This document shows, piece by piece, positions 22,689 through 31,045 of a stretch of 64,000 bases of DNA; position 1 is the first letter of the stretch, and every line of letters starts with the position of its first letter. Where the stretch lies: the NCBI RefSeq assembly GCF_033097525.1, contig NZ_CP109907.1, forward strand, positions 1 to 64,000, given 5' to 3'. The notes beneath the pieces were generated by a model. The model was not told where the DNA came from. It did not search any database and worked only from the letters and a program-made list of their open reading frames with translations. A program made the position numbers and the translations under genes. This DNA is from Sphingobacterium sp. UGAL515B_05. GTDB taxonomy: Bacteria > Bacteroidota > Bacteroidia > Sphingobacteriales > Sphingobacteriaceae.

Positions 22689-22731
22689 AATAAGGGAAAA
22701 CTTGGGGATCACCTATCTTCCCTTATTTTTT
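22689..22731 (+). terminator. Hairpin after the first pilin gene, terminator or attenuator
   Basis: A perfect 10-bp stem (AATAAGGGAA at 22689-22698, complement at 22718-22727) with a 19-nt loop and a T-run through 22731. It sits between subunit A and the chaperone gene, so only a fraction of transcripts may continue into the downstream genes. Confidence 0.7.
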
Positions 22732-22766
22732 ATGCTATCATTCACTATTTATTATTTGCTAAACAT

Positions 22767-23567
22767 ATGGCCAAATATTTCCAACTTATTTGCCTATTCT
22801 TTGCTTTTATTGGAACCAATAAAGCAAGCATTGTTGTATTAAATGGCCTCACTCACATTTACAAAGTTGACAAGGGTGAAACTTATAAAGGAAAAATAGA
22901 AATTCAAAATACAGGAACCACCCCTCAAAGTGTCAAGATTTATCTACAGGACTTAAGTTACAAGGCTGATGGATCAATTTATTATTCACCGCCATTTACA
23001 AACAAAAAAACAAACGCGGGCTGGGTCAAATTCAATACGGATTTGCTTACCATCAAAGCAAAAGAAAAAACAGAGGTGTATTATGAGGTTACTATTCCTG
23101 ATAGTATCGCACAGACCGGAAGCTATTGGAGCGCCATCATTGTTGAACCAGTATCAGAAATTATGCCCAACAGTAATCAAGCTGGGGTACATATTTCGTC
23201 TATCGTTCGTTATGCGATTCAGCTGATTACCGATTATCATAGCAGCGAGTTAAAACCCAACCTAAAATTTGAGAGTATCAAATTAGAAAAAGATGGCCAA
23301 AAACAATCGCTAAAAGTGGCACTCGCCAACAATGGCGTGATTTACTGTAAATCGATTGTTTCTATTGAGCTTTATGATCAGAAAAGCGAAAAGAAAATTG
23401 GTGTTTTTTCAAGCCAAGCCATGAGTCTCTTGCCGAGTACTTCAAAATCTTTTCATATTGACCTAAATAATGTGCCTTCAGGAATATATAATGCAGTAGT
23501 GATGGCTACTGACGACGATGAAAATGCATTTGCCCTGCGCACTGAACTCAAAATTAAGAATGATTAA
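22767..23567 (+). CDS. Periplasmic Ig-like protein, probable fibre chaperone
   Basis: A 266-residue secreted protein with an N-terminal hydrophobic signal (LICLFFAFIGTNKAS). Two immunoglobulin-like halves follow. The first has IEIQNTGTTPQSVKIYLQD, then WVKFNTDLLTIKAKEKTEVYYEV, then a strand pair ending in IIVEP. This order recalls the first domain of PapD-type pilus chaperones, in which a subunit-capping strand follows such a motif. The second half (from about 165) is another beta sandwich. Its last 8 nt overlap the start of the outer-membrane gene, showing tight coupling. Chaperone function is inferred from size, fold and position. WxL-associated DUF916-type proteins are a possible alternative relationship. 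Confidence 0.65.
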   Translation: MAKYFQLICLFFAFIGTNKASIVVLNGLTHIYKVDKGETYKGKIEIQNTGTTPQSVKIYLQDLSYKADGSIYYSPPFTNKKTNAGWVKFNTDLLTIKAKEKTEVYYEVTIPDSIAQTGSYWSAIIVEPVSEIMPNSNQAGVHISSIVRYAIQLITDYHSSELKPNLKFESIKLEKDGQKQSLKVALANNGVIYCKSIVSIELYDQKSEKKIGVFSSQAMSLLPSTSKSFHIDLNNVPSGIYNAVVMATDDDENAFALRTELKIKND

Positions 23568-26316
23568 ATGTTGGCTTTTATTATATCTCTTGCTACTCCC
23601 TGTATTGCTCTTTTCACAAAGCGAAAAGGGAAATTTATCTGATTCCATATACAATTTTAAACCAGGAAGTACCACTTCAGTTTCATTTCGGATCGAGAAT
23701 AATAGCCCTAGCGAAAAAGTTTATGATCTCACAATAAAGAGTTCCACTCCTTCGATTCGCCCTATCATACCTACAGGACAGGAAAAATATCCCGCCCACA
23801 AAAAGACATTATATATCGTACCTCTATTTATTTCGGCAGAGACTCCTCCGGGCTATCATACCATATCGTTAATCATGACAGACAGCATAAATAAGAATCA
23901 AGTACTTCAGCATGTAAATGTACTGATCGCTACAACACGCGATCTGATTATAACCCCCTTAAGTTCTGTCAATTTTATCAAAGCAGGCGAACTATTCAGC
24001 AATTCTTTTGTTCTCAAAAATTGTGGTAATATTCCTGAGGAAGTTAACCTTGAAAGCAAAAATGGTCATATTGACGTCCCTAAAAATTTCATCTTATCAC
24101 CCGGTGAAACGAAATTAATTACAGTAAATAGATCAACCAGTCCAGATTTACCGAAGAACACTACCCAATCACTCGACTTGACTGTCCATACCACCAATCC
24201 TGAACAACAACAGTTGATTGCATCAGGAGGTGTAAACGTTATAGCGATAAAACCACAGGATGATGATATCTACCTTCGTTTTCCAATCGCTGCCACCATC
24301 GCTTATATTGGCATGCGTGAACGAGAAAATTTTCAAGAAGGATTTCAGGGAGAATTATATGGTAAAGGCAGTCTAAATGAAAAAAATGATAGACTATTGG
24401 AGTTTCGCGCCCTAACAAAAAATCCGGTCCAATATACTGCTTTTACTCCTTATGAGGAATATTTTATCAATTACAAAACAACCAAGTTTTGGGGCCATTT
24501 GGGCGACAAAGTATATTCATCCTCATTTTTAACGGAATATGCACGTTATGGACGTGGGGCTGAACTTCGTTTTGATCTTGGCAAAATGAGTCTGGGAGGG
24601 TTTTACAATCGTCCGAGATTTTTCCAGGACATCAAAGATGAGTTTAATATATTTGCGAGATATAAATTTAATGGCAACTCAGAAATTACGACGGGTTATT
24701 TGTATAAAACTCCCGGGAAGTATCCGTCGAGTTCCACACGTTTTCATATCGACAACGAATCCCATCTTCCATATTTAATAGGAAGGACCAAACTGTTTGA
24801 CAAAGTTAACTTATTGGGAGAGCTCTCTTATAGCCGAACAGCAAGATATAATGGGCTTGGCTACATGTTGCAAGCAGAGGGGAATTTTAAACGATTAAGT
24901 TCCGCTTTTAGTTACATAAAAACGAGTCCAACATATGCGGGATACTACAACAATGCATCCACCTTGAATGGTAATTTCAACTATAAGCTTACAAAAAATT
25001 TAGGGCTGCATGGAAATTACATACAGGATGCTCAAAACCTTCAACGGGACACCCTCCTATCGGCCGCTCCTTATCGCAAATACTACCGCTATGGTATAGA
25101 TTTCCGCTACCTTGAAACAGGAACTCTTTTTGTCGAAAAAGGTCGCCAACGATACAATGATAGAATTGAACCACAACAATTTAATTATAATGAACAATTT
25201 ATTAATATTAGAATTGACCAGCGCATCCAAAAATTTCAATTGAATCTAGAAAGCCAATTCGGTAAAACTAATAATTATATCTTAGGGTTTTCCGGAAACT
25301 CCAGTTACTATACGGCAAGTATTGGTTTTGAAAAATTCAACAGCTCTTTCACACTTTTTGGCAGCTATGCGCAAACCTCACGTTACCAGCTTAAAAATCA
25401 AAAACAAATCTATTACGGAGGGAGAATTATGAGCAGATTTTCGAAAAAAAATACAGTCCAGATTTTTTATCAAAATAATTATCTTCCAGAAGAATATTTT
25501 CGAGATAGAAACCTTTTTGAATTACTTTTTAAACGAGAAATTTCTTCATTACACGCCATTGATCTGTCTGGGAGATATACTTTACAAAGAGAAGAAATGG
25601 GGAACAAAGATTTTATTATATCTTTACGTTATACAGCCCGTTTGAATATCCCAGTCAAAAAAATAGCCAATTATACTTCGTTAACTGGAAACATAAGCAA
25701 TTTGGGCATAAATAAAACAGAAGGGATACGCTTGATTTTAGGAAATCACGCTACGATGACAGATAAAAATGGAAACTATACATTCAAAAATATAGTGCCT
25801 GGAGATTACTTCTTAGAAATTGACCGAACAACAGTAGATCTTGAAGATATTCCGGACATTGTATTTCCGGCAGCAGTCAACTTAAATTCTGAGAAAAAAA
25901 TAAATACCTTTAATTTCGGGCTAACAAGTGCCGCAAAGATCAATGGTAATATTCATCTTCAAGGAACAAGTGATAAGGAAAACAATGCAATAATTAGCAG
26001 TTCGCAAAAACAAGAATTTAAAGCGAAAAATAATTTGATCGTTGAAATTTCAAATGGTGAACAGGTATTTCGTAAAATATGTCAAATTGAGGCAAATTTT
26101 AATTTCACGTATCTCCGTCCTGGCACATGGACTTTAAAAGTATATAAAAACAAATTGGATCAGCGTTATAAGATTGCAGTAGATACATTTCACTTCACGT
26201 TGACCCCAAAGGATACAAAAGATATTACGATAGAGGTACTCAAGCGACAATCGGAAATTAAGTATCAACAGGAAACTATCAATGTAGGCTATCAAGAAAC
26301 AAAAAAAACAAAATGA
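23560..26316 (+). CDS. Large outer-membrane usher-like protein of the fibre locus
   Basis: A 918-residue protein from the ATG at 23560 (MIKCWLLLYLLLLPVLLFSQ, a clear signal peptide), overlapping the chaperone stop by 8 nt. Residues about 25-240 form two NEW3/Ig-like domains (GSTTSVSFRIENNSPSEKVY; SNSFVLKNCGNIPEEV). Residues about 245-700 are long runs of alternating polar and aromatic residues, as in an outer-membrane beta barrel. Two carboxypeptidase-regulatory-like beta domains follow (ATMTDKNGNYTFKNIVPGDY). Barrel, periplasmic Ig parts and a C-terminal beta domain recall fimbrial ushers, but no PapC/FimD family signature was recognised. An usher role is inferred from the locus. Confidence 0.65.
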   Translation: MIKCWLLLYLLLLPVLLFSQSEKGNLSDSIYNFKPGSTTSVSFRIENNSPSEKVYDLTIKSSTPSIRPIIPTGQEKYPAHKKTLYIVPLFISAETPPGYHTISLIMTDSINKNQVLQHVNVLIATTRDLIITPLSSVNFIKAGELFSNSFVLKNCGNIPEEVNLESKNGHIDVPKNFILSPGETKLITVNRSTSPDLPKNTTQSLDLTVHTTNPEQQQLIASGGVNVIAIKPQDDDIYLRFPIAATIAYIGMRERENFQEGFQGELYGKGSLNEKNDRLLEFRALTKNPVQYTAFTPYEEYFINYKTTKFWGHLGDKVYSSSFLTEYARYGRGAELRFDLGKMSLGGFYNRPRFFQDIKDEFNIFARYKFNGNSEITTGYLYKTPGKYPSSSTRFHIDNESHLPYLIGRTKLFDKVNLLGELSYSRTARYNGLGYMLQAEGNFKRLSSAFSYIKTSPTYAGYYNNASTLNGNFNYKLTKNLGLHGNYIQDAQNLQRDTLLSAAPYRKYYRYGIDFRYLETGTLFVEKGRQRYNDRIEPQQFNYNEQFINIRIDQRIQKFQLNLESQFGKTNNYILGFSGNSSYYTASIGFEKFNSSFTLFGSYAQTSRYQLKNQKQIYYGGRIMSRFSKKNTVQIFYQNNYLPEEYFRDRNLFELLFKREISSLHAIDLSGRYTLQREEMGNKDFIISLRYTARLNIPVKKIANYTSLTGNISNLGINKTEGIRLILGNHATMTDKNGNYTFKNIVPGDYFLEIDRTTVDLEDIPDIVFPAAVNLNSEKKINTFNFGLTSAAKINGNIHLQGTSDKENNAIISSSQKQEFKAKNNLIVEISNGEQVFRKICQIEANFNFTYLRPGTWTLKVYKNKLDQRYKIAVDTFHFTLTPKDTKDITIEVLKRQSEIKYQQETINVGYQETKKTK

Positions 26317-26849
26317 GCATGATAAAGCGTTTAATATATATATGTACATTATCGTTTCCATTTTCTTCAGCAGCTCAGCTTACTGGATCCAAAAATGTTA
26401 TCTTAACTCTTCCTACAGTAGCACTACTAGATATAGAACCAGCAGGGCTTATTAATATGAATTTTACAGCACCAACCGAAGCAGGCAGTCCATTGGTAAA
26501 TCCAACACCAAATACGAGTAAGTGGCTCAATTATACATCCGCTATTGCAGCTGCAGGAAGTAATCGCATCATTACCGCTTCCATCAGTAAGATTGTTCCG
26601 GGCATCGATATCAAGCTATCGACAGCAAGTGCTGCTATGGGTGGAGGCGGGGCGTTGGGGACTCCCAGCGGTCAGATTATCCTTACAACAATTGCTCAAA
26701 CCATAGTCAGCGGTATTGGTGGCGCTTATACTGGTAATGGCGCAAACTTTGGGCATCAACTAACCCTTACAATAAGCCCCAATAATTATGCGACTCTATC
26801 TTCTGCAAATAGTACTTCAATTATTATTCGTTATACAATCAGTGATTAA
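26313..26849 (+). CDS. Pilin-like secreted subunit B of the fibre locus
   Basis: A 178-residue protein with a signal peptide (IYICTLSFPFSSAAQ) and a mature part paralogous to subunit A at 22097. Shared segments, in order: LLDIEPAG, FTAPTEAGSPL, WLNYTS, VPGIDIKL, GTPSG, AYTGNGANFGHQLT and the terminal strand IIRYTISD. Its start overlaps the usher-like gene's stop by four bases (ATGA), so it is translationally coupled. A second ATG six bases later is possible. Being downstream of the hairpin at 22689, it is probably made in smaller amounts than subunit A. Confidence 0.75.
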   Translation: MSMIKRLIYICTLSFPFSSAAQLTGSKNVILTLPTVALLDIEPAGLINMNFTAPTEAGSPLVNPTPNTSKWLNYTSAIAAAGSNRIITASISKIVPGIDIKLSTASAAMGGGGALGTPSGQIILTTIAQTIVSGIGGAYTGNGANFGHQLTLTISPNNYATLSSANSTSIIIRYTISD

Positions 26850-27382
26850 TGAAAAGAGACAAATACAGCGGTTTTATTTCCTATCAGCGTATACTTTCAA
26901 TGCTATTTCTTATTTTAGGTATACACAGCGGACAAGCTCAAATAACAACAAGAACCTTGGCTGTAAACGGAACGGATTGGACGCTCAGCATTCCATCCAT
27001 TACCGAGGCGGGAAGCAATTATGCAGGCACTTATGAGAGTCTTTCCAATCAAATTTTATTAAATGCGGGAGTACCTTTGTTGCTCGGGAGCGGCAAAGTT
27101 TCTGTCCATTATGAACCCAATCCTACTTGGCATAGTTCGCTCGCATTATCCATTAAACGCACCGGAAACGGTACAACAGCATGTGTGGGCTGCACGATAA
27201 TTAACGGCACTAATTACCAGTCTATCACTACCATAGACACCGAATTATTTCATATCAATGCCATACTGGCGCTTGCATCTTATAGCAATATTCCTATTCA
27301 ATTAAGTTTAACAGGTGTATCAGTCACAATCCCTGCGGCCACCTACCAAAGCAAAATCGTATTTACGATAGGTCCTCCCTAA
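26849..27382 (+). CDS. Third secreted subunit of the fibre locus, possible minor or tip protein
   Basis: A 177-residue protein with a signal sequence (ILSMLFLILGIHSGQAQ). It is beta-rich and has one Cys-x-x-Cys (ACVGCT) in mid-protein that the other two subunits lack. It ends in IVFTIGPP, which recalls the terminal YTI strand of subunits A and B, but shares little else with them. The start overlaps the previous stop by one base (TAATG). A tip, anchor or minor subunit role is inferred from being last and least conserved. The gene ends 3 nt from the convergent recN stop, with no terminator between. Confidence 0.65.
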   Translation: MKRDKYSGFISYQRILSMLFLILGIHSGQAQITTRTLAVNGTDWTLSIPSITEAGSNYAGTYESLSNQILLNAGVPLLLGSGKVSVHYEPNPTWHSSLALSIKRTGNGTTACVGCTIINGTNYQSITTIDTELFHINAILALASYSNIPIQLSLTGVSVTIPAATYQSKIVFTIGPP

Positions 27383-27385
27383 CCC

Positions 27386-29044
27386 TTACTCCAATAACAA
27401 CTCGGCATGTTTAATAGCAGCTTCAGTTGGGTTGGATCCACTGAGCATCTGAGCAATTTCCTTGACTCTCCCCTCTTGATCTAATCGAACAATGTTAGAT
27501 ATTGTCCGATTAGCTTTATCTTCCTTATATACCTTATAATGGGCGGTACCTTTAGCGGCAATTTGCGGTAAATGGGAAATAGCAATGACCTGCATGTTCT
27601 CTGCAAGACTTTCCATCACCTCCCCTACACGTAGCGCAACCTCTCCAGAGATTCCTGTATCGATCTCATCAAAAATAATAGTAGGTAATGCAGACGTTTT
27701 AGCAACTAAAGATTTAATGGACAACATAACGCGAGAAAGCTCTCCTCCGGAGGCAACCTTATGAATCGATTGTAAAGCCTGCCCTTTATTGGCGGAAAAT
27801 AAAAACTGAATAGCATCCATTCCTGACTCCCTCATATCACCGTCCCTCAATGGTTCCAGATTAATTTGAAGTTGTGCGTTAGGCATACCTACATTTGACA
27901 AGGTCGCTTGCACATCCTTTGCGATCATCTCCAGTACCTTTCTCCTGGCTGCTGATAGTTCCTTTGCGTTTTTCTGGGCAATGGCTAATTTAGCCACAAC
28001 CTCTTTTTCCAATCGCTCCAATTGCTCATCCGAAGAATTAATCGCCATCAATTTGGACTCAAGCTCATCCCGCAGTTGGATAAGCTCCTCAACGGAGTCC
28101 ACGTGATGTTTTTTCTGCAATGAATAGAGTAAGCTCAAGCGTTCATTGATTTCCAATAAAGTACCTTCGTCGATTTGTGTATCTTCTTCAAGCACATTCA
28201 GTTCCGCTGCAACATCCTTCAGTTCAATCCATGTGCTCTTTAATCGTGCAGCCAAATCTGCAGCCTCAGGCAGAAATGAGGCAATGCCTTCTACCTGGCT
28301 CATCGTCTCTTTTAAACGGCTTAAAACTGCTGTATCTTCGTTTTCCAAAAGATGTGATGCCCCAGTTAGTGCACGCTTGATATCTTCTGCATTTTCCAAC
28401 TGCCGCTGTTGTACTTCGAGTTGTCCCTGTTCATCCGCTACCAATCGGGCGGCGTCAAGTTCATCAAATTGAAACTGAAAATAATCCTGTTCTATTGCAG
28501 CCTTTTTTACCAGATCCTTAAATTCTTCGAGTTCCTTTTTTGCTTTCTTATAAGCGAAGAAGCTCTCTCGATAGCTTTGCTTCAGTCCGAAAGAGCCTGC
28601 TACACTATCGACCACGAGGAACTGAAAATCTTCCGTATTAATCTGCAATGTTGCATGTTGGGAATGCACATCAATCAACTGCTCGCCTAAAGCTTTAAGG
28701 ATAGCCAGGGTAACCGGAGAATCATTAATAAATGCCCTGGATTTACCATCGGGAGATATCTCTCTTCGAATAATCGTGTGGTCCGCGTAATCGAGATCAT
28801 TTTCTTCAAAAAAACTGAGTAATTGGTAGGAACCAATTTTAAACTCCCCTTCAATAACACATTTCTTTGTTGGATCAAAAAAATACTTTCCCTCCACCCT
28901 ATTCCCCAAAATCAACGAAAGTGCTCCCATGATAATGGATTTACCCGCACCGGTCTCGCCGGTAATCATATTCAAGCCTTTATCAAATTGGATTTCCAAT
29001 TCATTAATGAGTGCATAATTTTTAATATGTAAGGTATCTAGCAT
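27386..29044 (-). CDS. recN: DNA repair protein RecN
   Basis: A 552-residue SMC-like ATPase of double-strand-break repair, full length for the family. Walker A GETGAGKS is at residues 29-36. The central region is long coiled coil (about 150-370). The signature VASGGELSRVMLSIK and Walker B PTIIFDEIDTGISGEVA are in the C-terminal half, followed by the ISHLPQIAA segment typical of RecN. It is convergent with the fibre operon. Confidence 0.95.
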   Translation of the reverse strand: MLDTLHIKNYALINELEIQFDKGLNMITGETGAGKSIIMGALSLILGNRVEGKYFFDPTKKCVIEGEFKIGSYQLLSFFEENDLDYADHTIIRREISPDGKSRAFINDSPVTLAILKALGEQLIDVHSQHATLQINTEDFQFLVVDSVAGSFGLKQSYRESFFAYKKAKKELEEFKDLVKKAAIEQDYFQFQFDELDAARLVADEQGQLEVQQRQLENAEDIKRALTGASHLLENEDTAVLSRLKETMSQVEGIASFLPEAADLAARLKSTWIELKDVAAELNVLEEDTQIDEGTLLEINERLSLLYSLQKKHHVDSVEELIQLRDELESKLMAINSSDEQLERLEKEVVAKLAIAQKNAKELSAARRKVLEMIAKDVQATLSNVGMPNAQLQINLEPLRDGDMRESGMDAIQFLFSANKGQALQSIHKVASGGELSRVMLSIKSLVAKTSALPTIIFDEIDTGISGEVALRVGEVMESLAENMQVIAISHLPQIAAKGTAHYKVYKEDKANRTISNIVRLDQEGRVKEIAQMLSGSNPTEAAIKHAELLLE

Positions 29045-29346
29045 ATTCTTGAAGGTCTAATTACAGTTTAGAGGAAATACCGTTCCTCAATCGGATCCTA
29101 TGTTTCATGAACCTTTCTGTAGGTAATTTACCTAAAACTCAGGCGATTTCAATATATTTTATTAAAAAAAACAGCTGCTTTGTTTTAATAACATGCCCAC
29201 TTTTTATATTCCCAAGTACTAAATACTAAAAATAATATCATTTTTCCAAATTAAAAACTACTTTTTTTAGCAAATAGATTTTATTTTTGACAAAAGAATG
29301 TTCACATGGAGCTCCATCAACATGAATAAATCCCTATTTTTATGGC
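29045..29346. other. Divergent intergenic region between recN and the SprT-like gene
   Basis: About 300 nt of AT-rich DNA without a gene. It holds a 6-bp hairpin (GAGGAA/TTCCTC, 29072-29089), a -7 box TATTTTTG at 29282-29289 for the downstream plus-strand gene, and a perfect 12-bp palindrome ATGGAGCTCCAT at 29306-29317, just after the expected transcription start. Confidence 0.5.
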
Positions 29347-29961
29347 ATGCAAGATTATAGTGCAACGCTTAAAAAATACATGCCCGAAGAAGCAGCTCCG
29401 ATAATATCCAACTGGATTAATCATACGCGTTGCTTATTTAAGATATCTCGTTCAAGGAGTACCAAGCTGGGCGATTATCGTGCGCCATTTAGAGGGAGTC
29501 CGCACCGTATTTCGGTCAACCACGACTTAAATTCCTATTCATTTTTGATTACGACGATCCATGAATTTGCCCATTTACAAACCTGGAATAAACATCAGCA
29601 TCGTGTCAAGCCACATGGCACCGAGTGGAAAAATAATTTTAAAGAACTAATGGAGCCTTTCCTTAAATTGAATATTTTTCCGATCGACATCAGCAGTGCT
29701 ATTCATCGTTACATGGAAAACCCCGCGGCCTCAAGCTGCACAGACCTCCACCTGTTTCGGACCTTAAAATCATACGACACGGTCAAAACCAGTGCACTTA
29801 CCGTGGAATCCCTGGAGGATGGCCACTTCTTTAGATTAAAAAATGGACGTTCATTTCAACGTATCGAAAAGATAAGAAAACGCTATAAATGCATGGAGTT
29901 GAGTAGCAAGCGTATGTACCTATTCAATCCAATAGCGGAGGTATTTCTGCTAGAACAATGA
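29347..29961 (+). CDS. SprT-like zinc metalloprotease-fold protein
   Basis: A 204-residue protein with an HEFAH zinc motif (His72, Glu73, His76) and a likely third ligand His90 in VKPHGTEWK, the arrangement seen in SprT/Spartan-like domains. The segment before it (GDYRAPFRGSPHRISVNHDLN) also fits the family. The C-terminal third (from about 130) ends in a treble-clef-like region without obvious cysteine pairs. Bacterial SprT-like proteins are mostly uncharacterised; eukaryotic relatives cut DNA-protein crosslinks. A -7 box lies about 58 nt upstream. Confidence 0.85.
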   Translation: MQDYSATLKKYMPEEAAPIISNWINHTRCLFKISRSRSTKLGDYRAPFRGSPHRISVNHDLNSYSFLITTIHEFAHLQTWNKHQHRVKPHGTEWKNNFKELMEPFLKLNIFPIDISSAIHRYMENPAASSCTDLHLFRTLKSYDTVKTSALTVESLEDGHFFRLKNGRSFQRIEKIRKRYKCMELSSKRMYLFNPIAEVFLLEQ

Positions 29962-29989
29962 TTTTTGACAAATACATTCATTATATTTT

Positions 29990-29997
29990 TATCTTTG
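29990..29997 (+). promoter_or_regulatory. -7 box for the four-helix membrane protein gene
   Basis: TATCTTTG matches TAnnTTTG, with a TTTG at 29964-29967 as a possible -33 element (22-nt spacing, slightly long). The start codon follows 32 nt later. Confidence 0.6.
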
Positions 29998-30028
29998 CTA
30001 ACTTAGGAAACAATTAAAGAGAGCTTTT

Positions 30029-30442
30029 ATGTTACACTTACACTCGACTATAGCAATTGTATTATTGCTAGCCCTGGTGATATCGATCGTGATCACCCTA
30101 TCAAACTATTTAGGCAACAAACCGTACAACCGTAAAATTGCTTTATTGGGTTTTATCGCATCGCATATTCAATTATTGGTGGGATTGATCTTATTCTTTT
30201 ATTTGAAATATCCATCGATGATCTCTGGCGCCGTAATGAAAGATCCGACATTACGTTTTAAAATCATCGAACACCCTTTGACCATGATCATTGCAATTGT
30301 ATTGATCACAATTGGTTACTCCAAAGCTAAAAAGATTGAAAATGCAAAAAAAGCAAACCAAACGGTTGTTATTTTCTATATCATCGGTTTGATTTTGATT
30401 CTTGCACGTATTCCTTGGTCTACTTGGTCACTTTTCGCGTAA
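30029..30442 (+). CDS. Four-helix inner-membrane protein, possibly cytochrome b-like
   Basis: A 137-residue protein with four predicted membrane helices (about residues 8-28, 37-60, 85-102 and 112-132). Histidines at or near helix ends (H3, H5, H47 and the one in IIEHPLTMI) could bind haem. Bacteroidota proteins of this type are often labelled cytochrome B, but no haem-binding motif can be confirmed here. It has its own promoter and terminator. The function is unknown. Confidence 0.65.
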   Translation: MLHLHSTIAIVLLLALVISIVITLSNYLGNKPYNRKIALLGFIASHIQLLVGLILFFYLKYPSMISGAVMKDPTLRFKIIEHPLTMIIAIVLITIGYSKAKKIENAKKANQTVVIFYIIGLILILARIPWSTWSLFA

Positions 30443-30458
30443 TCTGCGATAATCATAC

Positions 30459-30493
30459 AAAAAAAGGCCTCACGATTGTTGAGGCCTTTTTTT
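30459..30493 (+). terminator. Terminator of the four-helix membrane protein gene
   Basis: A perfect 14-bp stem (30459-30472 with 30480-30493; core GGCCTCA/TGAGGCC) with a 7-nt loop and a long T-run. It lies 17 nt after the stop codon. Confidence 0.9.
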
Positions 30494-30570
30494 TACCTTG
30501 TAGATCGTGGAAGCATAACGGGACGGGATCGTCCACGATGAACTGAGTTCGAAAAAAGGATTAAAATAAA

Positions 30571-30594
30571 AAAGCCCCAGTAAACTGGGGCTTT
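30571..30594 (-). terminator. Terminator of the small membrane protein gene at 30618
   Basis: A perfect 10-bp stem (AAAGCCCCAG/CTGGGGCTTT) with a 4-nt loop. On the minus strand it is followed by TTTATTTT, and it lies 24 nt after the stop. Confidence 0.9.
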
Positions 30595-30617
30595 CAAATA
30601 TCTTAATTGACTTTTAA

Positions 30618-30878
30618 TTAGTCACGGTTTTTTCCAAATCCCAAAATTCCGAAAACGGTTTTGAATGCGATAAGTGCACCTACGATCATGGAGATGTTAG
30701 CTATCGCGGAAAACAAAAATGTTTGTTGACCCATTGCTGCACATACATCCGGTACAAAACGGATAAATGTACCTATTAAACCTAAAGCGATCGCTACTAC
30801 CAATGTTTTGTAGTAATGAGTTTGATTCGCATTATTATCAGTTGTCTTTGGACCTCTTGGTTGTACAGTTTCTGCCAT
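30618..30878 (-). CDS. Small two-helix membrane protein, unknown function
   Basis: An 86-residue protein with a hydrophilic N-terminal 22 residues and two membrane helices (TLVVAIALGLIGTFIRFVP and FLFSAIANISMIVGALIAF). It ends in a short basic tail. No family was recognised. It is monocistronic, with a -7 box 24 nt upstream of its ATG and a strong terminator, which supports a real gene. Confidence 0.7.
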   Translation of the reverse strand: MAETVQPRGPKTTDNNANQTHYYKTLVVAIALGLIGTFIRFVPDVCAAMGQQTFLFSAIANISMIVGALIAFKTVFGILGFGKNRD

Positions 30879-30901
30879 TTCTATTTCGATTTTATTCGAT
30901 A

Positions 30902-30909
30902 CAAATGTA
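30902..30909 (-). promoter_or_regulatory. -7 box of the gene at 30618
   Basis: TACATTTG on the minus strand matches TAnnTTTG, 23 nt before the start codon. No TTG is seen at the usual -33 spacing. Confidence 0.5.
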
Positions 30910-31045
30910 CAAAATAATCTATGTTAGAAAAATAAAAATGAAAAAAGCGGAAACACAGAGCTTTCATCTCCCAATACTTATAAATTAACTCGGTTTAGCA
31001 CGTTTAAAATTCTCTTAAATGGCGCCATATCAACACTTGAAAGTT

